A DNA stretch of 39,176 nucleotides from Thermosipho sp. (in: thermotogales) (GTDB lineage: Bacteria; Thermotogota; Thermotogae; Thermotogales; Fervidobacteriaceae). Shown piece after piece: positions 25,253 to 34,382 of this stretch. The stretch spans positions 1 through 39,176 of the forward strand of contig JACDOA010000011.1 in assembly GCA_017656335.1 (NCBI GenBank), in the 5' to 3' direction. The notes below the pieces were generated by a model. It worked only from the letters and a program-made list of their open reading frames with translations, had not been told where the DNA came from and ran no database searches. A program made the translations under genes and the position numbers. Numbering within the stretch: position 1 is the first letter of the stretch; each line of letters begins with the position of its first letter.

Positions 25253-26764
25253 TTGTTAAAAGAATTTAGAGAACAGAGGATTCAAGAAATAAAAAAACTT
25301 AGAGAATTAGGTATCAATCCTTATCCTTATTCATTTGATAAAACTCATAGCAGTAAAAAAGTTAAAGAAGAATTTTCTGATCTACAACCAGGCGAAGTGA
25401 ATGAAGAAACTTTTGTTTCAGTTGCTGGTAGGATAATGTCTTTAAGAGAGCATGGTAAGAGTGCATTTTTTCATATCAAGGATTTTGAAGGTAGGATTCA
25501 GGCATATATCAGAAAAGATATAGTTGGCGATGAAAATTATAAATTCTTTAAGGATTTCATATCAATTGGTGATATTGTTGGAATAAAAGGAAATATTTTT
25601 AAGAGTAAAACTGGTGAAATTACTATTTTAGTTAAAGAAATTAATCTTTTAAATAAACCTTTGAGACCAATGCCTGAAAAATGGCATGGTATAAAAGATA
25701 AAGAAGTTTTATATAGGCAAAGATATGTTGATATGATTGCAAATGATAAAACTCTAGAAAGGTTTAAGATAAGGTTTGAAATTATTAAGTTAATTAGAGA
25801 ATTTTTAAACTCAAGAGGTTTTATTGAAGTAGAAACTCCTATTCTAGAATATGTCACAGGTGGAGCTTCTGCTAGACCTTTTATTACTCATTTAAATGTA
25901 TTTGATATTGATATGTATTTAAGAATTGCAACTGAATTGTATTTAAAGAGATTTATTGTAGGTGGATTTGAAAAAGTTTATGAACTTGGTAAAAATTTTA
26001 GAAATGAAGGATTATCTTATAAACATCACCCAGAGTTTACTTCAATTGAGATTTATCAAGCTTATGCCGATTATAAGGATATGATGAATTTAACTGAAGA
26101 GTTAATTACTTTCATTGTTGAAAAACTATATGGTACAACAAAAATTACTTATCAAGACCAGGAAATTGATTTTACACGTCCTTGGAAAAGGGTGAAAATG
26201 AGAGATTTTATTTTAGAAAATCTTGGAGTAGACATTTTGGAAGATTCTGATGAAAAGATGATGGAAGTTTTGAAAAATCATGAAGTAGATGTGGAAATTA
26301 AAGATAGAGGACATTTGATTGAAAAGTTGTGGGATCTTGTTGAAGATAAAATTTTACAACCAACATTCTTACTTGAACATCCAGTCGAAATATCTCCATT
26401 AGCCAAGAAACATAGAAAAGATCCCAGAGTTACAGAAAGATTTGAATTAATTATTTTTGGTAGAGAAATGGCCAATGCATTCAGTGAATTGAATGATCCC
26501 ATTGATCAGTATGAAAGATTTTTAAAGCAAGTGGAATTAAGAGAAGCAGGTGATGAAGAAGCACAAATGATGGATAGAGATTTTATAAGAGCATTAGAAT
26601 ATGGAATGCCTCCAACTGGAGGTTTAGGAATTGGTATTGATAGATTGGTAATGTTATTAACTGATTCACCAACAATTAGGGACGTTATTGCATTTCCTTT
26701 AGTAAGACAAATACCTTTTGAAGAAGAAGAAATGGAAAGTGAAAGGGGAGTTGATGAGAAATGA
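25253..26764 (+). CDS. lysS: Lysyl-tRNA synthetase (class II)
   Basis: The N-terminal OB-fold anticodon domain is followed by a class II core. Motif 2 contains [18 protein letters not shown] and motif 3 [21 protein letters not shown] at 25241-25246 directly abuts an ATG at 25247, so the TTG at 25253 (503 residues, MLKEFREQR) has the better spacing. There is no T-box or lysine riboswitch in the 8-14 base gap after greA. Confidence 0.96.
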   Translation: MLKEFREQRIQEIKKLRELGINPYPYSFDKTHSSKKVKEEFSDLQPGEVNEETFVSVAGRIMSLREHGKSAFFHIKDFEGRIQAYIRKDIVGDENYKFFKDFISIGDIVGIKGNIFKSKTGEITILVKEINLLNKPLRPMPEKWHGIKDKEVLYRQRYVDMIANDKTLERFKIRFEIIKLIREFLNSRGFIEVETPILEYVTGGASARPFITHLNVFDIDMYLRIATELYLKRFIVGGFEKVYELGKNFRNEGLSYKHHPEFTSIEIYQAYADYKDMMNLTEELITFIVEKLYGTTKITYQDQEIDFTRPWKRVKMRDFILENLGVDILEDSDEKMMEVLKNHEVDVEIKDRGHLIEKLWDLVEDKILQPTFLLEHPVEISPLAKKHRKDPRVTERFELIIFGREMANAFSELNDPIDQYERFLKQVELREAGDEEAQMMDRDFIRALEYGMPPTGGLGIGIDRLVMLLTDSPTIRDVIAFPLVRQIPFEEEEMESERGVDEK

Positions 26765-28398
26765 GAAAATGGTTTGAAAAAGCGCATGGAGCTATTATTT
26801 GGACTATAGCTATTGCTTTTGTAGTTGGTATTGTTATTTGGTCAGTTTCATCGTATGTTTCTGGAAGGAGTTCTTCTAAAACTGCAAATTATACTCTTAG
26901 TGATACAGTGGCATATTTAACAAAAGATGGTACAGCTTTAAATTCAGATTATTGGATTTTTCCATGGGATGTAGAAAATTCATATAGTCAGGCTTTATCT
27001 TACTATCAAATTACAGAAGTTGATCCAATCTTTGAAGAACCTATGCTAAAGGCTTCGATACTTGAGGATTTAATTAAAAATAAAGAAATACTTTACTATG
27101 CAGAAGTAAATGGTATTTCACCCACAAAAGATGAAATTCAGACAGAATTGAGCAAACAGGAAGAAAGCATAAATTCTAATGAACAGGCTTTAAATTATAT
27201 TAAGCAAAAATATGGTAGCGTTCAAAAATACTTAGATACGATAAAACCTGAAATTGAAAAATATCTAATTATTTCTAAAGTAAGGGAGAAGTTAGGTTCA
27301 GTTAGTGAAGAAGAAATGAAGAATTATTATATTGAAAATAAGGAATCTCTACAAAATCAGTATGATTCTGCTAATGTTGATTACGTTTATTTTACAGATT
27401 CTTCGAGTGCTAATGAGTTTATTAACCAAGCTATGCAAAAAGGTTTTTATCAAGCTGCAACTGATGCCAGTTTGAATGTTCAAAACGTTGCAGAATTAAA
27501 GAGGGGTATGTTGGAAAAAGATGTTGAAGATACAATTTTTGAAAGTTCCAATACCATGGTTGGTCCTATTCCAATTGGAACTAGCTTTTTTGTTTTTAAT
27601 GTAAAAGATATAAAGACTGTAGATACTTATGAAAAATTCACTCTTTCTAGTGGATATCAAGAAGTTTTGTCTACACTTCAGGACAAAAAATTCAATGAAG
27701 CTTTGAATGAATTTATTGAAAATAACAATGTCTCATTTGAGATAGTTGATCCTGTATATAAAGCTTGGTATAAAGTTCTAAATAATTCCGGAAAAGATTT
27801 AATTCAAGTTTATAAAGAATTAAATGAGACGGTATTTGATTCAAATGGAGAGATAGGAATAGATGTTCCAGTTGAAATTAAAACAGCATTTGTTACATTA
27901 GTTGAAAAGATGAAGAGTGCAACAGATATTACCACAGATTCAAATTACAATATGGTTTTGAGTGATGCTGAAAAAGAATCTAATATGGTTGTAGAAAACA
28001 TATATAGTGAATATCCAGATTCATTTGCAGCTGTTCAAAAAATGAAAACACTACATCCTGAGAGGACAGATGTTAATTTCAGGTATTATACTACTTTATA
28101 TTCTAAATTGAAACCCTATTTAGAATATGGTATGCTTCAAAATGTCATTAACGAATTTATAGACCTTTATCAAGGGCTAAGTAATTTGTCTGAGGCCACA
28201 GAGTTAACATTAGATATGAAAGCAGAAGTTTTGTATGATTTATATGAAATTAATAAGATTTTAAATGATGCTACCACTGCTTCTCAATATTTAGAGATGT
28301 TAAAAGAAGCAACACCTGATTACATGGATTATGATGCGGCTTTTTCTGAACTTCAAGATATGATTACTAATCAATCAACTTCAAGTACAAATAACTAA
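26761..28398 (+). CDS. Membrane-anchored SurA/PpiD-like foldase
   Basis: A single transmembrane segment at about residues 11-30 anchors a large exported part. Residues 90-190 look like a SurA N-terminal chaperone domain ([20 protein letters not shown], then [20 protein letters not shown]). The stretch after it resembles a parvulin region with [20 protein letters not shown] and [17 protein letters not shown], but the key prolyl-isomerase residues are not clear. The C-terminal 200 residues are helical and TPR-like. It probably assists folding of exported proteins. It overlaps lysS by 4 bases and ends before a terminator. The length is 545 residues. Confidence 0.78.
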   Translation: MRKWFEKAHGAIIWTIAIAFVVGIVIWSVSSYVSGRSSSKTANYTLSDTVAYLTKDGTALNSDYWIFPWDVENSYSQALSYYQITEVDPIFEEPMLKASILEDLIKNKEILYYAEVNGISPTKDEIQTELSKQEESINSNEQALNYIKQKYGSVQKYLDTIKPEIEKYLIISKVREKLGSVSEEEMKNYYIENKESLQNQYDSANVDYVYFTDSSSANEFINQAMQKGFYQAATDASLNVQNVAELKRGMLEKDVEDTIFESSNTMVGPIPIGTSFFVFNVKDIKTVDTYEKFTLSSGYQEVLSTLQDKKFNEALNEFIENNNVSFEIVDPVYKAWYKVLNNSGKDLIQVYKELNETVFDSNGEIGIDVPVEIKTAFVTLVEKMKSATDITTDSNYNMVLSDAEKESNMVVENIYSEYPDSFAAVQKMKTLHPERTDVNFRYYTTLYSKLKPYLEYGMLQNVINEFIDLYQGLSNLSEATELTLDMKAEVLYDLYEINKILNDATTASQYLEMLKEATPDYMDYDAAFSELQDMITNQSTSSTNN

Positions 28399-28420
28399 AA
28401 TAGTTTTTTTAAAATTGAAA

Positions 28421-28445
28421 GGTGGTCTTTAAAGACCACCTTTTT
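28421..28445 (+). terminator. Rho-independent terminator
   Basis: GGTGGTCT-TTAA-AGACCACC is a perfect 8-bp stem with a four-base loop (the whole 20 bases are palindromic), followed by TTTTT. It closes the gene block that begins at 13301. Confidence 0.92.
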
Positions 28446-28447
28446 GT

Positions 28448-28476
28448 TTAGCATAACAAACAAATTATGTTATAAT
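28448..28476 (+). promoter_or_regulatory. Promoter for the 28494-31405 operon
   Basis: TTAGCA (28448-28453) and TATAAT (28471-28476) are 17 bases apart, and TG precedes the -10 box with one base between, making a perfect extended -10 (TGTTATAAT). It lies immediately after the terminator. Confidence 0.75.
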
Positions 28477-28493
28477 TTTTTTGAGGTGAGATA

Positions 28494-28745
28494 ATGAGAC
28501 TAGATAAATTTTTAAAACAAACAAGAATTATAAAAAGGAGAACTATTGCGCAAGAACTTGCCATGAATAAAAGAATTTTTCGGAATGGTTTTCCATTAAA
28601 ACCCTCAACTGATGTAAAAAATGGGGATGAGATTGAAATATTTTATGGTAATAAATATTTGAAAATAAGAATAATTGATGATAAAAATTATGAAATTCTA
28701 GAAGACAAAAAAGTCCGGAGGGATGATTATGAGAAACTTGATTGA
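28494..28745 (+). CDS. S4-domain RNA-binding protein (RqcP/YabO-like)
   Basis: This 83-residue protein consists of one S4 domain, with MRLDKFLKQTRIIKRRTIAQ at the start and DVKNGDEIEIFYGNK in the middle. Family members (Hsp15, RqcP) bind 50S-nascent-chain complexes; RqcP works with RqcH in alanine tailing of stalled chains. The strand order and small size fit, but the exact member is unproven. GAGGTGAGATA precedes the ATG. Confidence 0.87.
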   Translation: MRLDKFLKQTRIIKRRTIAQELAMNKRIFRNGFPLKPSTDVKNGDEIEIFYGNKYLKIRIIDDKNYEILEDKKVRRDDYEKLD

Positions 28746-29649
28746 AAATCATGTTGAAGATTTTGCGGAGATTTTAAGATATGACAAATCAAATTGGGAT
28801 GATTTTTGGAAATCATTAAAAAAGAGATTTTTTCCAATTTTGAATAATATAGAAAAAAAGGTTGGAAAAATTTCTTTTGAAAAAGAGGAAAGAAGAAATT
28901 TAGATAGATTTGTACAAGAGTTTCGAAAAATTTTAAAGATGAAAAAAGAAAAAATAACTGAAAAAATTAGAAAGAATTCTAAGGAATTTGAACTTTCTAA
29001 AGAAGATTTTATAATTTTTATTGCTTTTGTTCCAAATGATTTTGATTGGATTGTAGTACGAGGTAATAGAGAAAATATATTATTTTTAAATGTGTATTCA
29101 CTTTGGAAGAAGGGTTTTTTAGAAAAATTAGAAGATGCTGTTTATCAGTCGGTGATACATTATAGACATGGCGAAGAAAAAGGAAATTTTTATGATAAAG
29201 AAACCTTGTTTGATAAGCTGTATGATCAGATTTTGTCATTGGATAAAAGTGAGATACGTAAATTTATGAAAGGAATATGTGAATTATTATATAATAATGT
29301 TCCATATTATGATTGGGTAGGATTTTATATGTTAAATAGCAAAAATTTACTTGAGCTATGGGAGTTTGTTGGTGAGCCAACTGAACATACTGAAATACCA
29401 GTTGGCAAAGGGATTTGTGGCCAGGCTGCCAAAAAGAAGGCAATTTTTGTCGTTCAAGATGTTTCTAAAGAAACAAATTATCTTTCGTGTAGCCCTAAGG
29501 TAAAAAGTGAGATAGTTGTTCCTATTTTTAAAAATGGACAAATATTAGGAGAACTAGATGTAGACAGTCATTTTATTGCACCTTTTGACGAAAGAGATAA
29601 GAATTTTTTAGAAAAAATTTGTTTGAAGATTTCAAAAATTTATGAATAA
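28729..29649 (+). CDS. GAF-domain protein with free-Met-R-sulfoxide-reductase-like C-terminus
   Basis: The C-terminal 150 residues form a GAF domain of the fRMsr type: YDWVGFYML, PVGKGICGQAA with Cys230, and LSCSPKVKSEIVVP with Cys254, then GELDVDSH. In the fRMsr enzymes I recall three cysteines; the most N-terminal one is replaced here in EPTEHTEIP, so redox activity is uncertain. The N-terminal 150 residues are not recognised. GGAGGG at 28717-28722 abuts an ATG at 28723, so the ATG at 28729 is preferred. It overlaps the S4 gene by 17 bases. The length is 306 residues. Confidence 0.75.
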   Translation: MRNLIENHVEDFAEILRYDKSNWDDFWKSLKKRFFPILNNIEKKVGKISFEKEERRNLDRFVQEFRKILKMKKEKITEKIRKNSKEFELSKEDFIIFIAFVPNDFDWIVVRGNRENILFLNVYSLWKKGFLEKLEDAVYQSVIHYRHGEEKGNFYDKETLFDKLYDQILSLDKSEIRKFMKGICELLYNNVPYYDWVGFYMLNSKNLLELWEFVGEPTEHTEIPVGKGICGQAAKKKAIFVVQDVSKETNYLSCSPKVKSEIVVPIFKNGQILGELDVDSHFIAPFDERDKNFLEKICLKISKIYE

Positions 29650-29668
29650 TAATTAAAGGAGAGATTTA

Positions 29669-31405
29669 ATGAAACTACTATTCAGACTTTTAAAATATGC
29701 AAAACCATACACTATATTGTTCATAATTGCTATAGCAATTGTATTATCTTTAACATTTGTTACCTTACTTCCTCCTCAAATTGTAAGAACAGCGATTAAC
29801 CAGTATATAACAAATGAAAATTTGCCGCTTAATGAAAGATTTAATGGAATTTTTAAAATGGCAATTTATTTTTTGTTGTCAACTAGTGCTATTTTTGTTC
29901 TAGAATATTTTTCTATTTTCCTCACTACATACATTGGTGGCAAAATAGTATATGATATCAGGAATGATTTGTTTAAACATGTTTTAAGACTTCCCATGTC
30001 TTTTTTTGATAAACATCCAAGCGGTCAAATTACAACCAGAATTGCTAATGATACTCAAAATGTAATGGAATTTTTTACTTCTGTGATAACAAGCATTATT
30101 AATGATGTTTTTTTGTTGGCCGGAGTTATTTTTATGATGCTCAAAGTTAGTACAAGTTTATTTGTAAACATCTCTTTTGTTTTTCCTGTTTTAATTGCTG
30201 CAATATTAATTTTCAGATATTTTGATTTGAAAGCTTATAGAGCTGTTAGAACAAATATATCAAGAGTAAATGCTTATCTTGCTGAACATATTGCAGGGAT
30301 GCCTATTGTAAAACTCTTTAATGCTGAAGATTTCGAAAGGAAGGGTTTTGATAAAGTTAATAAGAACTTATATAAATCAAGAATTCAACAAATGTACGTT
30401 TTTGCAATTTTTAGACCTACGGTAAGTACTTTATATAGACTTGCTATTGCTGCAATAGTTTGGATGGGGGCAAAATATATTGCTAGTAAAAGTTTAAATT
30501 TTGGTGATTTATATGCGTTTGTTGCTTATTTAGATTTATTTATGAGACCACTTGAAGATTTGTCTGAAAAGTATGATATTATTCAGAATACTACAGCAAG
30601 TGCTGAAAAGATTTTTACGTTAATGGATGAATCAGAAGAACATTACGGAGATGAAAAAGGTGAAACTGAGATTAAAGAAGGAGTAGTCGAATTTAAAAAT
30701 GTTTGGTTTAGATATACAGAAGATAGATGGATTTTAAAAGATATTAATGTTAAATTTCAACCTGGTGAGTTAGTGGCAATTGTTGGTGAAACTGGGGCTG
30801 GTAAAACTTCAATTATGAACTTGATTAATGGAATGTATCGACCTCAAAAAGGTGGAATTTTAATTGATAATTTGGAACTTGAAAAATATAACATCCATGA
30901 ACTTCGAAAACAAATTTCTGCAGTTCCTCAGGATGTTGTTTTGTTTTCAGGAACTTTGTTGGATAATGTTCGTTTATTTCACGATGAAATTAACGAAGAA
31001 GAGGTTAAAAAAGCTTTAGAAAAAGTTTATGTATGGGATATGATTGAAAGGCTGCCAGAGAAATTGTATACAAAAATAATAGAAAGAGGAAAAGGAATAT
31101 CAGCTGGAGAAAGACAATTAATTGCACTTGCAAGATCTGTACTTTTTGACGCAAAAATTTTTATTTTGGATGAAGCCACAAGCAACATTGATGTACAAAC
31201 TGAAGAAAGAATTCAAAATGCAGTTCGTGAGCTTTCTAGGGATAAAACAGTAATAATGATCGCACATAGATTGGCAACAGTAGTGAACGCTGATAGAATT
31301 GTTGTAGTTCATCATGGAGAAATCGTTGAAGAAGGTACACACAAGGAATTAATGCAAAAGAAAGGTGTTTATTACAAGCTTTATGAAATTCAATTTGCGA
31401 AATAA
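29669..31405 (+). CDS. ABC exporter half-transporter (permease-ATPase fusion)
   Basis: This 578-residue protein has an N-terminal six-helix exporter domain and a C-terminal ATPase. Walker A GETGAGKTS starts at residue 373, the signature is ISAGERQLIALARS at about 477, Walker B is FILDEATSNID with its catalytic glutamate, and the H-loop is IAHRLATV. The MsbA/LmrA-like architecture points to lipid, drug or peptide export as a homo- or heterodimer. No partner half-transporter lies beside it. AAAGGAGAG precedes the ATG. The stop codon is one base from the 3' end of the convergent SRP RNA. Confidence 0.92.
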   Translation: MKLLFRLLKYAKPYTILFIIAIAIVLSLTFVTLLPPQIVRTAINQYITNENLPLNERFNGIFKMAIYFLLSTSAIFVLEYFSIFLTTYIGGKIVYDIRNDLFKHVLRLPMSFFDKHPSGQITTRIANDTQNVMEFFTSVITSIINDVFLLAGVIFMMLKVSTSLFVNISFVFPVLIAAILIFRYFDLKAYRAVRTNISRVNAYLAEHIAGMPIVKLFNAEDFERKGFDKVNKNLYKSRIQQMYVFAIFRPTVSTLYRLAIAAIVWMGAKYIASKSLNFGDLYAFVAYLDLFMRPLEDLSEKYDIIQNTTASAEKIFTLMDESEEHYGDEKGETEIKEGVVEFKNVWFRYTEDRWILKDINVKFQPGELVAIVGETGAGKTSIMNLINGMYRPQKGGILIDNLELEKYNIHELRKQISAVPQDVVLFSGTLLDNVRLFHDEINEEEVKKALEKVYVWDMIERLPEKLYTKIIERGKGISAGERQLIALARSVLFDAKIFILDEATSNIDVQTEERIQNAVRELSRDKTVIMIAHRLATVVNADRIVVVHHGEIVEEGTHKELMQKKGVYYKLYEIQFAK

Positions 31406-31406
31406 A

Positions 31407-31679
31407 TGGTGCCGTGCACCCCTGCTTCGATCAATTGGGACCTGAGCGTACTTTTGATTAAGGCTCCAGCTGGGCACCCCTACGGCACACACTTGCCTGC
31501 TTAGGGCTGCTTCCTTCCGGACCTGACCCGGTTCACAGGTAGTTGTTGCGTAGGACCCAGCTTTCAACACCCAATCAAAAACCGTTTTCAGACCCCAAAG
31601 ACCTTAGCAGAGGAATTAAGCCCCGCTCGGTGGGTTTCGGGTTCAGGGGACCACCAACCCCCCGCTTAGCACGGCACCA
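31407..31679 (-). ncRNA. ffs: Signal recognition particle RNA (large, Alu-domain type)
   Basis: Read on the - strand, this contains the invariant domain IV core GGTCAGGTCCGGAAGGAAGC (about 31509-31528), with GGAA tetraloop and the asymmetric loop bound by Ffh. The ends are complementary (TGGTGCCGTGC with GCACGGCACCA), forming the long closing helix. The 5' part has the GTGCTAAGCGGGG-type start seen in Bacillus scRNA, so an Alu domain is present. The size of about 273 bases is that of the large bacterial form. Local GC content is far above its surroundings. Exact ends are estimated from the closing helix and promoter. Confidence 0.95.
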
Positions 31680-31685
31680 TTTCTT

Positions 31686-31714
31686 ATTTTACCATTCTTA
31701 AAATTAAAAGTCAA
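31686..31714 (-). promoter_or_regulatory. SRP RNA promoter
   Basis: On the - strand TTGACT (31714-31709), a 17-base spacer and TAAAAT (31691-31686) form a near-consensus promoter. The predicted start, about seven bases on, coincides with the first bases of the closing helix. Confidence 0.85.
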
Positions 31715-31722
31715 AGTATTGT

Positions 31723-31751
31723 TTTAAAAATTTATTCAATTTTGGTATAAT
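31723..31751 (+). promoter_or_regulatory. Promoter of the oligopeptide transporter operon
   Basis: TTTAAA (31723-31728), 17 bases, then TATAAT (31746-31751) with TG one base upstream (TGGTATAAT, extended -10). It is back-to-back with the SRP RNA promoter, with about nine bases between the two -35 boxes. Confidence 0.7.
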
Positions 31752-31767
31752 TAATAGGGGTGAAATA

Positions 31768-32367
31768 TTGAGAAATTGGTTTTTAATATTTGTTATAACT
31801 GCTTTAATATTGGTAATGTTGTTCTTAAATTTTAATTTTCCAAAGAAAATTTATATTAAAGGAGACAGTTATTCAATTTCAAAGTTTATAGATTATTTAA
31901 ATAAAAATGGAGTTAATTTCAAATTAGTTGACAAAAATGTTGCAAAATATATAATTGATTTTGATAAATTGAAAATCAATTTGTATAACGGCTTGTCTTT
32001 CGAACTATATTGGAATGATGAAGATTTATTAAGATGTTTGGAAAATTTAGATATATTTGAGGGTTGTAAGATTTTAAGGAATGCTGACAATTTTTACTTA
32101 TATAATATACATTTTTACAAACACTTTACATTTAATCTTTCTTGTGGTATAAATATTATAGTTAGTCCTGTGCCTTTGGAATCTTTAGAATACTTCGTTT
32201 ATCGAACTTTTGTTGAGATTATTAAAGGTGATTATAGTAAATTTGAAAATGGATATCTTGTTACAAATATGTATATTTACTTGTATAAAGATACCCCAGA
32301 GTTAATAGGCATTTATGATCCAATTTTAGATATAATGAATACAGCGATTAAAGAAAATATTCAGTAA
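31768..32367 (+). CDS. Hypothetical membrane-anchored protein
   Basis: This 199-residue protein has one N-terminal hydrophobic segment (about residues 4-22, FLIFVITALILVMLF) without a lipobox cysteine, so it is probably an anchored extracytoplasmic protein. The rest is rich in Tyr, Phe, Asn and Ile, with no recognised domain. The start is TTG at 31768 after AGGGGTGA. It is the first gene behind the transporter promoter and is 15 bases from oppD, so it may be an accessory or simply co-transcribed. Confidence 0.75.
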   Translation: MRNWFLIFVITALILVMLFLNFNFPKKIYIKGDSYSISKFIDYLNKNGVNFKLVDKNVAKYIIDFDKLKINLYNGLSFELYWNDEDLLRCLENLDIFEGCKILRNADNFYLYNIHFYKHFTFNLSCGINIIVSPVPLESLEYFVYRTFVEIIKGDYSKFENGYLVTNMYIYLYKDTPELIGIYDPILDIMNTAIKENIQ

Positions 32368-32382
32368 GAGAGGTGAAACCTT

Positions 32383-33393
32383 TTGGAACCTATTTTATCA
32401 GTAAAGAATCTCAGCACTTGGTTTTATATGGAGGAAGGCGTAGTTAAAGCAGTAAATGATGTAAATTTAGAACTTCATGAAAATGAAGTTGTGGGAATAG
32501 TTGGTGAAACGGGTTCTGGTAAAAGTGTTACTGTCCGTTCTATAATGAGGCTTATTCATAAACCTGGCAAAATAGTTAGCGGTAAAGTTATTTATAGAGG
32601 AAGAGGGAAAGAAGAAGATATTTTAAGTTTGCCTGAAGATGAAATGACATCTATTCGTGGTAAAGAGATAAGTATGGTTTTTCAGGATCCTCTTACTTCT
32701 TTAAATCCATTGTATACAATCGGTGATCAACTTACTGAAACCATAATTCAACACCAAGATGTTGATAGAAAAACAGCTTGGGAAATTGGTATTGAAATGT
32801 TGAAAAAAGTTCAAATTCCCGAAGCGGAAAAAAGAATGATGTCTTACCCTTTTGAATTTAGTGGAGGGATGAGACAAAGAGCAGTCATTGCAATAGCTTT
32901 GTCTTGCAATCCTAAAGTTTTGATAGCTGATGAACCTACAACAGCACTCGATGTTACTATACAAGCTCAGATATTGGATTTGATGAAAGAGCTACAAAAA
33001 GAATTTAAAACTGGAATGTTGTTTATCACACATGATTTGGGAGTTATTGCATCTATGGCGGATAAAATAATCGTGATGTATGGTAGTAGACAAATGGAAG
33101 TTGCAAGTGCAGAAGATATTTTCTATAGGCCTTTACATCCATATACTCATATGTTATTAAGAGCAATTCCTCGTTTAGATAAAAAACAAGACAAATTAGA
33201 AGCAATCCCGGGTCAACCTCCGAGAATGATTGAGGTTCCTAATGTATGTCCATTTGCACCAAGATGTCCTAGGAGATTGGATAAATGTACTAAAGAGCTT
33301 CCAGAGTTAGTTGAAATTGAACCAGAACATTTTGTTAGATGTTTTAATCCTGTATTAGAAACAAAGAATTCGGAGGCGATTCCCAATGAATGA
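32383..33393 (+). CDS. oppD: Oligopeptide ABC transporter ATPase (OppD/DppD type)
   Basis: The protein has Walker A GETGSGKS, signature FSGGMRQRAVIAIAL, Walker B LIADEPTTALDVT and the C-terminal cysteine-containing region VCPFAPRCPRRLDKC shared by OppD/DppD proteins, which can hold an iron-sulfur cluster. The length is 336 residues. The start is TTG at 32383 after AGAGGTGAAACC. It overlaps oppF by 8 bases. It powers peptide uptake with the partner ATPase downstream. Confidence 0.93.
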   Translation: MEPILSVKNLSTWFYMEEGVVKAVNDVNLELHENEVVGIVGETGSGKSVTVRSIMRLIHKPGKIVSGKVIYRGRGKEEDILSLPEDEMTSIRGKEISMVFQDPLTSLNPLYTIGDQLTETIIQHQDVDRKTAWEIGIEMLKKVQIPEAEKRMMSYPFEFSGGMRQRAVIAIALSCNPKVLIADEPTTALDVTIQAQILDLMKELQKEFKTGMLFITHDLGVIASMADKIIVMYGSRQMEVASAEDIFYRPLHPYTHMLLRAIPRLDKKQDKLEAIPGQPPRMIEVPNVCPFAPRCPRRLDKCTKELPELVEIEPEHFVRCFNPVLETKNSEAIPNE

Positions 33394-34378
33394 ACCAGTA
33401 ATCAGAGTTCAGAATCTAAAAAAATTTTTCCCAATTACAAAGGGTTTTTTAGTAAAGAAGAAAGTTGGGGATGTAAAAGCAGTAGATGACGTTTCTTTTG
33501 AAGTGTACAAAAAAGAAACATTCGCTTTAGTTGGTGAATCAGGCTGTGGTAAAACAACTACTGCAAGAACAATGTTACGATTAATAGATCCTACTGATGG
33601 AAAAATAGAAATTTTTGGAAAAGACATTTCACATTTAAATAGAGAAAAACTTCTTCCATTTAGAAGAAAGATGCAAATTGTTTTCCAAAATCCAATCGGT
33701 TCTCTAAATCCAAGAATGACAATTGGTCAAATTTTGATTGAGCCTCTTTTGTTTCACAAAATTGTTGATACAAAACAAGAAGCATACGACAAGGCAATTG
33801 AATTGTTAAGAATGGTTGGACTTAAACCTTATCATATGGATAGATATCCACACCAATTTAGTGGAGGGCAAAAACAAAGAATTGCAATAGCAAGGGCTTT
33901 ATCAGTGGATCCTGAGATAATTTTCTTAGATGAACCTACCTCTGCATTGGATGTTTCAGTCCAAGCACAAATTATAAATCTATTTATGAAATTTCAGGAT
34001 GAACTTAATTTGACTTATATTTTTATATCTCACGACTTATCTCTAGTTAGATTTATAAGTGATAAGGTTGCTGTTATGTACCTTGGTAGAATAGTGGAAA
34101 TAGGAGATGTAGATGAGATTTTTGAAAATCCAATTCATCCTTACACAAAAGCACTACTTTCAGCTTCTCCAATTCCCGATCCAAAAATTGAGAAACAAAG
34201 AAAACGTATTATTTTAACTGGCAGTGTGCCTAGTCCTATAGCAAGACCAAGTGGATGTTTCTTCCATCCAAGATGTCCTTTTAAAACTGAAAAGTGTGAG
34301 AAAGAATATCCAAATATGTATAAAGTTTCTGAAAATCACCAGGTATCATGTTACCTGGTAGAAAAAGAGGGGGTGTGA
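33386..34378 (+). CDS. oppF: Oligopeptide ABC transporter ATPase (OppF/DppF type)
   Basis: This is the second ATPase of the importer: Walker A GESGCGKTT, signature FSGGQKQRIAIARAL, Walker B IIFLDEPTSALDVS and C-terminal SGCFFHPRCPFKTEKC. The N-terminus KKFFPITKGFLVKKKVGDVKA is typical of OppF. The length is 330 residues. Its start lies inside the end of oppD, so the two are translationally coupled. GGAGGCGA precedes the ATG. Confidence 0.93.
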   Translation: MNEPVIRVQNLKKFFPITKGFLVKKKVGDVKAVDDVSFEVYKKETFALVGESGCGKTTTARTMLRLIDPTDGKIEIFGKDISHLNREKLLPFRRKMQIVFQNPIGSLNPRMTIGQILIEPLLFHKIVDTKQEAYDKAIELLRMVGLKPYHMDRYPHQFSGGQKQRIAIARALSVDPEIIFLDEPTSALDVSVQAQIINLFMKFQDELNLTYIFISHDLSLVRFISDKVAVMYLGRIVEIGDVDEIFENPIHPYTKALLSASPIPDPKIEKQRKRIILTGSVPSPIARPSGCFFHPRCPFKTEKCEKEYPNMYKVSENHQVSCYLVEKEGV

Positions 34379-34382
34379 GTTT

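Noticed and set aside
31349-31570. 73-codon open frame on the - strand overlapping the exporter end
   Set aside because: Most of it is the SRP RNA read as protein; the domain IV sequence and the closing helix explain the region fully.
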